From NCBI GenBank assembly GCA_046329555.1, contig JAXLUK010000001.1, forward strand, positions 620,001-684,000: 64,000 nt of DNA, read 5' to 3'. Below, one piece after another: positions 48,701-57,806 of the stretch (positions are counted from its first letter, which is position 1; the number at the start of each line of letters is the position of its first letter). Source of the DNA: UBA1941 sp046329555 (GTDB lineage Bacteria > Bacteroidota > Bacteroidia > Chitinophagales > LD1). A program made the position numbers and the translations under genes. Below the pieces are notes generated by a model. It was given only the letters and a program-made list of their open reading frames with translations. It did no database searches and was not told the DNA's origin.

Positions 48701-50392
48701 TCAATCCACATTATCGTTCAGAAAACCGTTGTCTTTGCGCACTTCCGGACGGCCTGTGCTATAGTCTTGTCCGATGGTAAAGCGCGACATATCCACTTGT
48801 TCGCTAGGCAATGTACCGTGATTCACTTCTACGCCCTTGCGCATGTAGGCCGGTACGCTTTCCAGTTCGTTCATCTTGGTTTTGTTCAGCGAACGGAAGC
48901 TGAGATTAGCCAGAATACGTTTGCGGTCGTTCAACACCTGATCCTGCGATGACTTCACCGGCGTTTCCTGCTGCTCGTAGCTTTTCACCGTAAACACTTC
49001 GTACGTTTCTTCATCGGCCTTAGTCTCACCGGTAACCACGGTTTCGCTCACTTCATTTTGCACCAGCGGGTTTTCTTCCAACGTTTCAACCGGCGCTAGC
49101 ACCGTTTCCTGTTGTTTCACCTCGGGCGTTTCAAATTCAAACACCACTACGTTTTCTTTCTGTTGCTCTTCTTCTTCGTTATTCAGCATCGAAAACAACG
49201 AATAAGTTTCTTCTTCTGCCACAACCGGTGTTTCCGTAACTACCGGTGCTACTTCAGCTACCGGAGTAACCACCGCTGTTTCTGCCGGCAGTTCTTCATC
49301 CAAAGAAACCACTTTCACCGCAGGCGTTTCTACTTTCACTTCAGCCACAGGTGCTACAGCAACAGCAGGCTTGGTTTCATCCAGTTCGCGCACCACACGA
49401 TTTACCGGCGTGAGATAAGCAGGCTTGTACGATGCCTCAAACCCAGTAGCGATAAGGGTTACAGACAATTTGTTACCCAATGTTTCATCATCACAAGTTC
49501 CGAAAATAATATCGGTATCTTTTGCTACTTCCTGAATGTATTCATTGATTTCGGTGATTTCATCAATGGTTACTTGTTCAGCGCCAGAGGAGATATTCAC
49601 CAGAATTTTCTTTGCGCCGCGGATATCGCTATCGTTGAGCAATGGCGAGCTGAGTGCAGCTTTTACGGCTTTCATGGCGCGGTTTTCGCCTTCGGCTGCG
49701 GCACTGCCCATCACGGCTGCACCGCCGTTGGTCATCACGTGTTTCACATCGGCAAAATCGACATTGATATAGCCAGGTACGGTGATGATTTCCGAGATAC
49801 TTTTTGCCGCAGAAGCCAGAATATTGTTGGCGTGATTGAAGGCATCGCTTTGACGGGCGTTGCCATACATTTCGCGGATTTTATCGTTGGAAATAACCAG
49901 GATGGTATCCACATGCGCCTTCATTTTTTCAATGCCTTCCAGCGCTTGATTGTACTTGCGCTTGCCTTCAAATGAGAATGGCGTAGTGACAATGGCTACG
50001 GTAAGAATGCCCATCTCTTTGGCGATGCGCGCTACTACGGGTGCACCACCGGTGCCCGTTCCGCCGCCCATACCTGCGGTTACAAAAACCATCTTGGTAT
50101 TTTTGGAGAGAATTTCGCGCACTTCTTCGATAGATTCCTCGGTAGCCTGCATACCGCAATCGGGATTCGAGCCGGCACCTAATCCTTGTGTGAGTTTTGG
50201 TCCTAACTGAATTTTGTTTGGCACGCGGCTTTGATCAATCGCCTGTGAATCGGTATTGCACACCACGAAGTTTACGCCTACAATGCCTTGCGTAAACATG
50301 TGGTTTACGGCATTGCTCCCCCCGCCACCAACACCAATCACCTTGATAATAGAAGATTGATCTTTTGGTAAATCGAACTGTAAGTTAGTCAT
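48701..50392 (-). CDS. ftsZ: cell division GTPase FtsZ
   Basis: This 563-aa tubulin homologue polymerises into the Z-ring. It has the GTP-binding motifs IKVIGVGGGGSNAVNHM (about 16-32) and GMGGGTGTGGAPVVARI (about 107-123) and the T7-loop region NVDFADVKHVMTNGG (about 208-222). The GTPase/C-terminal core ends near 330. After it comes a long, low-complexity acidic linker (Val/Glu/Pro/Thr-rich, about 335-490), making the protein about 180 residues longer than E. coli FtsZ, as in many Bacteroidota. A short conserved C-terminal block (VPAYMRKGVEV, about 515) is the likely FtsA-binding region. It is the last gene of the dcw operon. Confidence 0.97.
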   Translation of the reverse strand: MTNLQFDLPKDQSSIIKVIGVGGGGSNAVNHMFTQGIVGVNFVVCNTDSQAIDQSRVPNKIQLGPKLTQGLGAGSNPDCGMQATEESIEEVREILSKNTKMVFVTAGMGGGTGTGGAPVVARIAKEMGILTVAIVTTPFSFEGKRKYNQALEGIEKMKAHVDTILVISNDKIREMYGNARQSDAFNHANNILASAAKSISEIITVPGYINVDFADVKHVMTNGGAAVMGSAAAEGENRAMKAVKAALSSPLLNDSDIRGAKKILVNISSGAEQVTIDEITEINEYIQEVAKDTDIIFGTCDDETLGNKLSVTLIATGFEASYKPAYLTPVNRVVRELDETKPAVAVAPVAEVKVETPAVKVVSLDEELPAETAVVTPVAEVAPVVTETPVVAEEETYSLFSMLNNEEEEQQKENVVVFEFETPEVKQQETVLAPVETLEENPLVQNEVSETVVTGETKADEETYEVFTVKSYEQQETPVKSSQDQVLNDRKRILANLSFRSLNKTKMNELESVPAYMRKGVEVNHGTLPSEQVDMSRFTIGQDYSTGRPEVRKDNGFLNDNVD

Positions 50393-50447
50393 AGCTCTTT
50401 TTTAAGTTTTAGAATGGCCGGGGCGAATTTGTTAGGAATTTTTTTCT

Positions 50448-51857
50448 TTAATTAAAATCGTTATTCACACTTTCATCTTCGAACCAATCTTTCACATTGG
50501 TGAGCAAACCTTTCAGCCAGCTATTCTTTTTTTCCTGCGCATAGTTTGCGTTGCGTTCTTCCTGAATAGGCGCCTCCTCTGCCATCACCGGTTCTTCCGT
50601 TAAAGGTGCTTCGGTAATGGGTTCTTCCACCTTTTGTTCCACCACCGGAGGTGCGGCTACAGGCTGCACTTTGCGCTGATTGCGTTCGTGTTCTTCGTGT
50701 TGCTCGTGGAGCTCTTTAAATCCTTCGATAATCAGGCCGATACCGGTAGCATAAATCGGATTTTTAAGTTCGTCTTTAGTGCCCTTGGCCAGGTATTCTG
50801 TGGGATAACCAATGCGGGCATTGAGTCCGGTTTCGAATTCCATCATTTGCTTCAGATGTTTCAATTGCGAACCGCCGCCGGTGATCACGATACCGCCGAT
50901 GAGTTTGTTGGCATAGCCGCTGGAGCGGATTTCGAAATACACCTGCTGAATAATTTCTTCCATGCGGGCATGAATAATTTCCGCCAGCATTTTCATGGAT
51001 ATTTCCTTGCGTTCGCGGCCGTTGATGCCTGGAATGGAAATAATTTCATTCTCATGCGCTTCATTAGGCAGAGCGCTACCGAAGCGCACTTTCAATTTTT
51101 CGGCTTGCTTTTTCAGTACCATGCAGCCGGTTTTAATATCTTCTGTGATGATATTACCTGCGAAAGGAATAACGGCGGTATGACGGATGATGCCATCCTG
51201 AAAGATTGCGATATCGGTAGTACCACCGCCGATATCCACCAGACAAACACCGGCTTCCATTTCTTCATCATTCAGCACAGCTGCTGAAGAAGCCAATGGT
51301 TCTAAAATCAGGCCCAGCATTTCGAGTCCGGCGCGCTCCACGCATTTTTTGATATTCTGTGCAGCGGCCACTTTGCCGGTGATGATGTGGAAGTTCGCTT
51401 CCAGCCTGCTGCCGCACATGCCCACCGGCGTGCGCGTTACCGGATTGCCATCCAGGAAAAACTCCTGCGGCAACACGTGGATGATGCGCTCTCCCGGTTC
51501 CAAAGCCAGCCGGTGCATATTGGCTTTCATTGCCTTGATATCGGCATCGCTCACTTCCGTATCCGGATCCGGGAGGGTGTAGATATCGCGATTTTGCTTG
51601 CTGGAAATATGTTCACCGGCAATACCTACGTACACCACTTTGATTTCAACGCCAGATTGGCGTTCGGCTTCGGCCACTGCTTCGCGGATGGCTTTCACCG
51701 TCATTTCGATGTTCACTACTTCGCCCCGGGCCACGCCGTAAGAATCGGCACGACCGATGCCCAGGATATTGAATTTTCCGTATTGATCTTGCTGCGCAAC
51801 GATGGCTGCAATTTTGGTGGTTCCGATGTCGAGTCCGACTACAATTGGGTTTTCCAT
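50448..51857 (-). CDS. ftsA: cell division protein FtsA
   Basis: This 469-aa actin-fold ATPase tethers FtsZ to the membrane and recruits later division proteins. It has phosphate 1 VGLDIGTTKIAAIVA (about 7-21), a SHS2/1C region (about 85-160, with LPQEFFLDGNPV), phosphate 2 CLVDIGGGTTDIAIF (about 206-220) and adenosine motif GIVITGGGSQLKHLK (about 333-347). A variable acidic tail (about 390-450) ends in a C-terminal amphipathic helix (NSWLKGLLTNVKDWFED, about 444-460), which binds the membrane. It lies 55 nt upstream of ftsZ. Confidence 0.96.
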   Translation of the reverse strand: MENPIVVGLDIGTTKIAAIVAQQDQYGKFNILGIGRADSYGVARGEVVNIEMTVKAIREAVAEAERQSGVEIKVVYVGIAGEHISSKQNRDIYTLPDPDTEVSDADIKAMKANMHRLALEPGERIIHVLPQEFFLDGNPVTRTPVGMCGSRLEANFHIITGKVAAAQNIKKCVERAGLEMLGLILEPLASSAAVLNDEEMEAGVCLVDIGGGTTDIAIFQDGIIRHTAVIPFAGNIITEDIKTGCMVLKKQAEKLKVRFGSALPNEAHENEIISIPGINGRERKEISMKMLAEIIHARMEEIIQQVYFEIRSSGYANKLIGGIVITGGGSQLKHLKQMMEFETGLNARIGYPTEYLAKGTKDELKNPIYATGIGLIIEGFKELHEQHEEHERNQRKVQPVAAPPVVEQKVEEPITEAPLTEEPVMAEEAPIQEERNANYAQEKKNSWLKGLLTNVKDWFEDESVNNDFN

Positions 51858-51887
51858 ATTCTTTTCCTTTTCTTTTTTTCTCAGCGG

Positions 51888-52715
51888 TTATAGCGTTTCT
51901 GCACTATCTGTCTTCATCACTTCCTGGATGCGGTTGGTTCGCCTTACACCTACCACTTGTCCGTCGAATTTCACATTCACCTGGCTGTATTTATCCCATC
52001 CAATCCGCGCCATGCCTTCGCGATAAAACAATTTCAGCCGGTGAAATTTTTCTTCCATGTGATCACCTGCTCTTCCGAAAACAACGGAATGACCACCCCA
52101 CTTCGGCATCAGTTCCACTTCGCCTCGTTCATCCACGCGAACATGGTCTACCATGGCATTCAGCAAGGTATCGGCCGAAATAAACTGGGCCAACCGATAC
52201 ACTTCATCCACAATGATGCTGTCGCCATACAAATCCTCCCGGGTTTCCACGGTACCAATAGCCAAAAGAACGCGCGCAGTAAAGTTATCGCTTAGCGGCA
52301 TGCGTTCCTTTTTATCCGACAGATAATAACTCACACCATCGCTGTTGATTACCCGCAATAACGGTTGCTTCTGATGTATTACCGCATGAACCAGTTGCTG
52401 TTGGTCGCTGTACACCTCTGCGCGGTCGATATAGGGGTTCTTGCGCAGTTCTTGTTCCAACGTCCTGAAATCCACTGCCGACAAGGGTTTTCCGGTAATC
52501 TGACCGCCGCTGAGATGGTTAATTTTTGCCACTACCTCATCGGTAGTAATGAAATTCAATCCGGTTTCAAAATCAACTGTTGCCTGTACACCTTTGCATA
52601 CAAGCGACTGGCGCTTTTCCACCGCAGCGGTAAGCACCACCACAAAACCGGCTACTACCGCCACAGATGAAGTGACCAGCAGGATTTTGAGGAGTATGTT
52701 TTTTATCTTCTTCAT
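51888..52715 (-). CDS. ftsQ: cell division protein FtsQ
   Basis: This 275-aa bitopic divisome protein has a short basic cytoplasmic start (MKKIKN), one transmembrane helix (about 8-31), a POTRA-like part (about 45-105; AVDFRTLEQELRKNPYIDRA) and a beta domain with VEL(M)PKWGGHSVVFG near 205-215. It links FtsL/FtsB to early division proteins. It starts 3 nt after the murC stop. The position between murC and ftsA is the standard one. Confidence 0.9.
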   Translation of the reverse strand: MKKIKNILLKILLVTSSVAVVAGFVVVLTAAVEKRQSLVCKGVQATVDFETGLNFITTDEVVAKINHLSGGQITGKPLSAVDFRTLEQELRKNPYIDRAEVYSDQQQLVHAVIHQKQPLLRVINSDGVSYYLSDKKERMPLSDNFTARVLLAIGTVETREDLYGDSIIVDEVYRLAQFISADTLLNAMVDHVRVDERGEVELMPKWGGHSVVFGRAGDHMEEKFHRLKLFYREGMARIGWDKYSQVNVKFDGQVVGVRRTNRIQEVMKTDSAETL

Positions 52716-52718
52716 GAA

Positions 52719-54110
52719 TTATTGCGGTTGTTGGGTTAGCAGTTCTTTTAGCGGTAGGATTAATTTATCGATATCGCCTGCGCCGATAGTAACCAGCACT
52801 TCCGGCTGCGCATTTTTAATGGCGGCCAGTATTTCTTCACGTGGTACGATTGATTTTTTGGAAACGCTAAGCTGATCCAGAATCAGCTTACTGGTAACGC
52901 CTTCCATGGGCAATTCACGGGCTGGATAGATGTCCATCAAAAGCACTTCATCAGCCAGGTTCAGCGCTTCGGCAAATTCCTTTGCCAGATCGCGGGTTCG
53001 AGAAAACAGATGCGGCTGAAAGATAGCGGTGATGCGCTTTTCAGGGAATCGCTCACGAACCGATGCCAGAAAAACACGAATCTCTTCAGGGTGATGGGCG
53101 TAATCATCAATGAATATGAAATCTGGTTGTTGAACAATCACTTCAAACCGGCGTTTGATGCCCTTGAACGATTCCAGGCCGGCTTTGATTTCATGATTAG
53201 ACAAACCCAATTCCTTACAAATGGCGAAAGCCGCCAAGGCATTTTCGATATTATGGAAACCGCCGATATTCAACCGGAAACCCACATATTCTTCTCCGAA
53301 ATAATGAATTGAAAAAACGTAACCATTTTCCGTTATCCAATACTTACTGCAATACACATCAGCATCGGTGCTATCAAGATGGTAGAAAGCTTTATCCATT
53401 GACGGTAATTGGGCTTCAATGGACTGATGTTGTTTGATGACCAGAAATCCTTCTTCGTGAATTTTTTCAGTGAAGGTGAGGAAGGCCTCATCAATTTTTT
53501 CTTTCGAACCATAAATGTCGAGGTGATCCGTATCTACAGCGGTGATTACTGCCATATTCGGTTGCAAGTGGTGAAAAGAGCGATCGAACTCATCGGCTTC
53601 AATTACTACTGCCGACGGAATTTGCCTGCTCAGTGCCACCGCACCGCGATTCGGCACCAAATAATTGGAATTATAATTCGTGGCAATTCCACCCAGGAAG
53701 GCGTGAACGTTGCGATTGGCTTGTAACAGAATATGCGCAATCATGGAACTCACCGTAGTTTTTCCATGCGAGCCGGCTACAGCTATGGTGTATGCATCTT
53801 TGCTGATGACACCCAATACCTCGCTGCGCTTTTTGAGCGGGTAGCCCTGTTCTTTGTAAAAATTGAATCCAATATGATCTTTCGGAATAGCCGGGGTATA
53901 TACCACCATTCCGGCGTCTTTCGGATAGTTAGATAATACATCTTCAAAAAAAACCGGAATACCCTCCTGTTGCAAGGCGTCTGTCAAGGCCGTTGCAGTT
54001 CTGTCGTAGCCGCTTACCGTTTTCCCTTGCGATTTAAAATACCGCGCCAAAGCCGACATACCAATACCGCCTATACCTAAAAAGAAAATATGATTGCTAT
54101 TGCGTTCCAT
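52719..54110 (-). CDS. murC: UDP-N-acetylmuramate-L-alanine ligase
   Basis: I take the ATG at 54110 (MERNSNHIFFLGIGGIGMSA) rather than the overlapping GTG, giving 463 aa. The enzyme adds L-alanine to UDP-MurNAc using ATP, the first peptide step in the cytoplasm. The N-terminal Rossmann motif FFLGIGGIGMSALA (about 9-22), P-loop VAGSHGKTTVSSM (about 110-122), DTDHLDIYG (about 190) and the C-terminal domain HHPEEIRVFLASVRE with QPHLFSRTR are present. It starts 1 nt after the murG stop. Confidence 0.96.
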   Translation of the reverse strand: MERNSNHIFFLGIGGIGMSALARYFKSQGKTVSGYDRTATALTDALQQEGIPVFFEDVLSNYPKDAGMVVYTPAIPKDHIGFNFYKEQGYPLKKRSEVLGVISKDAYTIAVAGSHGKTTVSSMIAHILLQANRNVHAFLGGIATNYNSNYLVPNRGAVALSRQIPSAVVIEADEFDRSFHHLQPNMAVITAVDTDHLDIYGSKEKIDEAFLTFTEKIHEEGFLVIKQHQSIEAQLPSMDKAFYHLDSTDADVYCSKYWITENGYVFSIHYFGEEYVGFRLNIGGFHNIENALAAFAICKELGLSNHEIKAGLESFKGIKRRFEVIVQQPDFIFIDDYAHHPEEIRVFLASVRERFPEKRITAIFQPHLFSRTRDLAKEFAEALNLADEVLLMDIYPARELPMEGVTSKLILDQLSVSKKSIVPREEILAAIKNAQPEVLVTIGAGDIDKLILPLKELLTQQPQ

Positions 54111-54111
54111 G

Positions 54112-55191
54112 TTATGCACTCAGTTTTAAAATCTCATCAACAATTCTATCCGTAGCATTGGTAATAGCCATTTGCCTGCAACGCAGCGCTAATTGCTTTT
54201 GCTGTTCTTCATCTTTCAACAAATTCAATGCAGCAGGAATAAGCATGGCCCGCGCATCGCTATCTTTTATCAGCAGTGCAGCGTGTTGCTTTACCAATGC
54301 CATGGCATTATGGGTTTGATGGTCGTCGGTAACATTGGGTGAAGGCACTAGGATCACCGGCTTGCCAATAATTTGCAATTCAGCAATGGTTAATGCACCT
54401 GCGCGGGCGATAATGACATCGGCAGCGGCATAAGCCATTTCCATTTGTTCGATAAACGGTAATTGTTTGATGCCCGGTGTATCAGTTACCGGTTGATTCC
54501 ATGACTTTCCTGTTTGCCAAATTACCTGAACGCCTTGCTGTGAAAGGGTTTCAAGATTACAATGAACGCTTTCATTTAAGGTTCGCGCGCCCAAACTACC
54601 GCCGGAAACGAAAATGACCGGTTGGTGATTATTGAGTTGAAAGAATTGCTGTGCTGCTTCCTTAGTAACAGTTGCTGCGGTCAACTGTGCGCGAACCGGA
54701 TTACCGGTGCATATGATTTTTTCTTTGGGGAATACGGCATCCATGCCCTCGTAGGCCACGCAGATTTTCTTTACGATTCTGGATAAGATTCTATTGGTGA
54801 TACCAGCAAACGAATTCTGTTCCTGAATCAGACAAGGCACACCGCTCAGTGCGGCGGCAGCTAAGAGCGGACCACTGGCATAGCCACCCACCCCTATAGC
54901 CACATCGGGCTTAAATTCGCGCACTACTTTGCGCGCGGTTAGCAAGCTGCCGATTATTTTAAACGGCAGCGACCAATTCTTCCAAATTTGCGTGCGTTGA
55001 AATCCGGCAATCTTTAAACCGATAATTTTAAATCCGGCTGCCGGAACCTTTTCCATTTCCATTCGTCCTTCGGCACCCACAAACAGAATTTCAGCATCAG
55101 CCACCCGCGCCTTCAGGGCATTGGCAATAGCAATAGCCGGGAAGATATGTCCTCCTGTACCACCGCCTGATATGATAAACTTCTTTGCCAT
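54112..55191 (-). CDS. murG: UDP-GlcNAc:lipid I N-acetylglucosaminyltransferase MurG
   Basis: This 359-aa GT28-family enzyme makes lipid II from lipid I on the inner face of the membrane. The N-terminal glycine loop FIISGGGTGGHIFPAIAIA (about 4-22) and VGGYASGPLLAAAALSG (about 100-116) bind substrate. The C-terminal domain has IFVSGGSLGARTLNESV (about 193-209), then ADVIIARAGALTIAELQIIGKPVILVPSP, which holds the UDP-GlcNAc-binding residues. The length is normal. Neighbours ftsW and murC are 1-3 nt away. Confidence 0.97.
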   Translation of the reverse strand: MAKKFIISGGGTGGHIFPAIAIANALKARVADAEILFVGAEGRMEMEKVPAAGFKIIGLKIAGFQRTQIWKNWSLPFKIIGSLLTARKVVREFKPDVAIGVGGYASGPLLAAAALSGVPCLIQEQNSFAGITNRILSRIVKKICVAYEGMDAVFPKEKIICTGNPVRAQLTAATVTKEAAQQFFQLNNHQPVIFVSGGSLGARTLNESVHCNLETLSQQGVQVIWQTGKSWNQPVTDTPGIKQLPFIEQMEMAYAAADVIIARAGALTIAELQIIGKPVILVPSPNVTDDHQTHNAMALVKQHAALLIKDSDARAMLIPAALNLLKDEEQQKQLALRCRQMAITNATDRIVDEILKLSA

Positions 55192-55194
55192 GGT

Positions 55195-56460
55195 TTATGC
55201 TGGTTGCAACGCGCCTTCTTCTTCGTCTTCTGTTTCTTCCTGAATTTCTTCTTCGCTTAATTCGATATGCCTGCCCACACTGAGAATAATACCGAAGGCA
55301 ATACTGGTAAACACCACTGAACTGCCGCCCATGCTCACCAGCGGCAGCGTGACGCCGGTTACCGGGAATAGCCCTACGGCTACGGCCATGTTAATCATGG
55401 CCTGAAGCACCAGCATCACGCCCATGCCCACGGCCAGGAAGGCGCCAAATGCCTTGGGTGCGCGCACCACCAATTTGATGCAGCGGTATAAAAGCAACAG
55501 GTATAAAAACACGATGAATACGCCACCCAACAGACCATATTCTTCAATGATGATGGCGAAGATGAAATCGGAATAGGCTTCAGGAAGAAAATGTTTTTGC
55601 ATAGAATTTCCGGGGCCATTAGGAAGGATACCACCCCGCGCAATAGCGATGCGCGCCTGCGTTTGCTGATATTCATCGTCAGGCGATTTTTCTTTGTTTA
55701 GAAAATGTGTTTCCACCCGTTTCTTCCAGGTAGGCATCCGGCCTACCAACATCGAATCAGGTAATAGGAACAGCAAGGCAAAGAAGACACCCAATACTGC
55801 CGAGCTGGCAGCAAATAACATCAGGAGATGTTTCATGGCCATCCGGCCAATGAACATGATGAACACGGAAGTGAAGAACAAAATTAGGGCAGTAGATAAA
55901 TTATCTTTTGCAATGAGTACTACCGGAAGCAGCACAAGACCCAACATAGGAAGCACTGTTTTTTTCAGATCATCCATAGCGTGCTGCTTGAGTGATAGCA
56001 TACGCGCAAGAAACATGATGACCGCCAGGCGGGCTAAATCAGACGTTTGAAAGGTCCAACCAATACCCGGCAAACGGATCCAGCGATTGGCATGATTTAT
56101 TTTTGTACCCCAGAACATCGTATAGATCAGGAGGGGAATAGAGATGACCCAAAGAATTTGGGCCAGCCGGGAATAGTAGCGGTAATCAACCAGATGCGCC
56201 AGATACATGAGGATGATTCCCCCGATGGCGCTGGCTACTTGTTTAAAAAGATATTGTGAGGCATTGCCTTCAGCGGTTTTGAAAGCCAGTGAACTGGAGG
56301 CGCTGTAAACGGCCAGCATCGAGAAGAGGAACAGCGCAATGACCACCATCCATATTACGCGGTCGCCCCGGAACGTAGCTACAGCGCCATCTACGTCCAG
56401 CACCTCTTTAAATTTTCCGGAAGAAAATCCCGGATGTTTTTTCTCTTCAGCCGTTTTCAT
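55195..56460 (-). CDS. ftsW: FtsW lipid II polymerase (SEDS family)
   Basis: This 421-aa protein is an integral membrane SEDS glycosyltransferase that polymerises lipid II at the septum together with FtsI. About nine to ten membrane helices are visible. The typical blocks are NHANRWIRLPGIGWTFQTSDLARLAVIMF (middle of the protein, the SEDS signature) and the C-terminal GLFPVTGVTLPLVSMGGSSVVFTSIAFGI. A periplasmic loop about 230-290 carries RVETHFL and GGILPNGPGNSMQKHFLPEAYSDFIFAI. The C-terminal tail is highly acidic. It starts 2 nt after murD. Confidence 0.95.
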   Translation of the reverse strand: MKTAEEKKHPGFSSGKFKEVLDVDGAVATFRGDRVIWMVVIALFLFSMLAVYSASSSLAFKTAEGNASQYLFKQVASAIGGIILMYLAHLVDYRYYSRLAQILWVISIPLLIYTMFWGTKINHANRWIRLPGIGWTFQTSDLARLAVIMFLARMLSLKQHAMDDLKKTVLPMLGLVLLPVVLIAKDNLSTALILFFTSVFIMFIGRMAMKHLLMLFAASSAVLGVFFALLFLLPDSMLVGRMPTWKKRVETHFLNKEKSPDDEYQQTQARIAIARGGILPNGPGNSMQKHFLPEAYSDFIFAIIIEEYGLLGGVFIVFLYLLLLYRCIKLVVRAPKAFGAFLAVGMGVMLVLQAMINMAVAVGLFPVTGVTLPLVSMGGSSVVFTSIAFGIILSVGRHIELSEEEIQEETEDEEEGALQPA

Positions 56461-56462
56461 GG

Positions 56463-57803
56463 TTACAGTTCAATCACTGCTTCTTTAAATTTTTTACCGC
56501 GGTCTTCGTAGTTTTGGAACAAGTCGAAAGACGCACAGGCCGGCGAAAGCAGCACCGCATCACCCGGGTTACCCAATTGATAGGCCATGCGTACCGCATC
56601 GCGCATGTTGTTGCAGTTCACCACTACATCTACCAACTTGGCGAAAGCGGAATGCAACTTGGTGTTATCGGCACCCAAACAAATCATGGCTTTGACATGC
56701 TTGCGCACCAATGGCTCCAGAATGGTGTAGTCGTTTCCTTTGTCTACACCACCAGCAATCCAGATAACCGGCTTGCTCATGCTTTCCAGCGCAAACCAGG
56801 TGCTGTTTACATTGGTTGCTTTGGAATCATTAATAAATTCCACTCCTCGCACCTTGGTAACGCTTTCCAGGCGGTGTTCGAGGCTTTTAAAGTTCATTAA
56901 GCTTTCGCGGATTTGCTCCTTGCGTAAGCCATAAGGGTTTACTGCAATACCTGCAGCCATAGAGTTGTACACATTGTGCCGACCCTTGATTCCGATTTCT
57001 TGAATTGACATGCTGAATGGATGGTGGTTTTGTATGGTTATAAAAATGTTGTCGTCTTTTACATAAGCGCCTTCGGCTACTTGCTGCTCGTAACTAAACG
57101 GCAGCGCCTTGGCGCGGGTAGGATAGCGTTCCAGGTTTTGGCGCGTAATGTCGTCATCGAGGTTATAGATAAACCAATCGCCTTCGCGCTGGTTACGGGT
57201 GATATTAAATTTAGCCGTCACATAATTTTGCAGATCATATTGATAGCGATCTAAATGATCGGGCGTAATATTGGTGAGCACCGCAATATCAGGCCGGAAT
57301 GTTTCGATATCATCCAGTTGAAAACTGGAAATTTCCAAAACGTAATGCTGGTGCGGATCTTCGGCCACCATTAATGCAAAACTGTTACCGATGTTACCTC
57401 CCAAACCAACATCTACGCCCCCATCTTTTAATATTTGATAGATGAGTGATGTAGTGGTTGTTTTTCCATTAGCACCAGTGATGCCGATAATTTTCGATTT
57501 TGTAAACCAACTGGCAAATTCTATCTCACTCACTATTCGTATGCCTTTCTCCCGCAGCTTTTTCACCATCGGCGCTTTCTCAGGAATGCCCGGACTTTTC
57601 ATCACCAGTTGTGCATTCAGAATACGTTCTTCCGAATGGCCACCTTCTTCGAAGGCAATTCCACGGCGTTCGAGTTCAGCACGATACACAGGCTTAATAG
57701 CGCCGCCATCGCTTACGAACACGTCGTAGCCTTGCTGCAGACCCAGCACTGCCGCGCCGTATCCACTTTCACCTGCGCCTAATATGACCAATCGTTCGCC
57801 CAC
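56463..57803 (-). CDS. murD: UDP-N-acetylmuramoyl-L-alanine-D-glutamate ligase
   Basis: This 446-aa Mur ligase adds D-glutamate to UDP-MurNAc-L-Ala. It has the N-terminal nucleotide-binding loop LVILGAGESGYGAAVLG (about 4-20), P-loop IGITGANGKTTTTSLIYQ (about 111-128), VLEISSFQL (about 155-163), TPDHLDRYQYDLQNY, and NDSKATNVNSTWFALES plus IWIAGGVDKGNDYT in the C-terminal domain. The length is standard. mraY lies upstream (start 57,807 region) with a 3-nt gap. Confidence 0.96.
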   Translation of the reverse strand: MGERLVILGAGESGYGAAVLGLQQGYDVFVSDGGAIKPVYRAELERRGIAFEEGGHSEERILNAQLVMKSPGIPEKAPMVKKLREKGIRIVSEIEFASWFTKSKIIGITGANGKTTTTSLIYQILKDGGVDVGLGGNIGNSFALMVAEDPHQHYVLEISSFQLDDIETFRPDIAVLTNITPDHLDRYQYDLQNYVTAKFNITRNQREGDWFIYNLDDDITRQNLERYPTRAKALPFSYEQQVAEGAYVKDDNIFITIQNHHPFSMSIQEIGIKGRHNVYNSMAAGIAVNPYGLRKEQIRESLMNFKSLEHRLESVTKVRGVEFINDSKATNVNSTWFALESMSKPVIWIAGGVDKGNDYTILEPLVRKHVKAMICLGADNTKLHSAFAKLVDVVVNCNNMRDAVRMAYQLGNPGDAVLLSPACASFDLFQNYEDRGKKFKEAVIEL

Positions 57804-57806
57804 GGC

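Noticed and set aside
49112..51893. Long plus-strand frames opposite ftsZ and ftsA (287, 217 and 168 aa)
   Set aside because: They are antisense to highly conserved genes and rich in His/Phe/Arg, as expected from the complement of acidic coding sequence.
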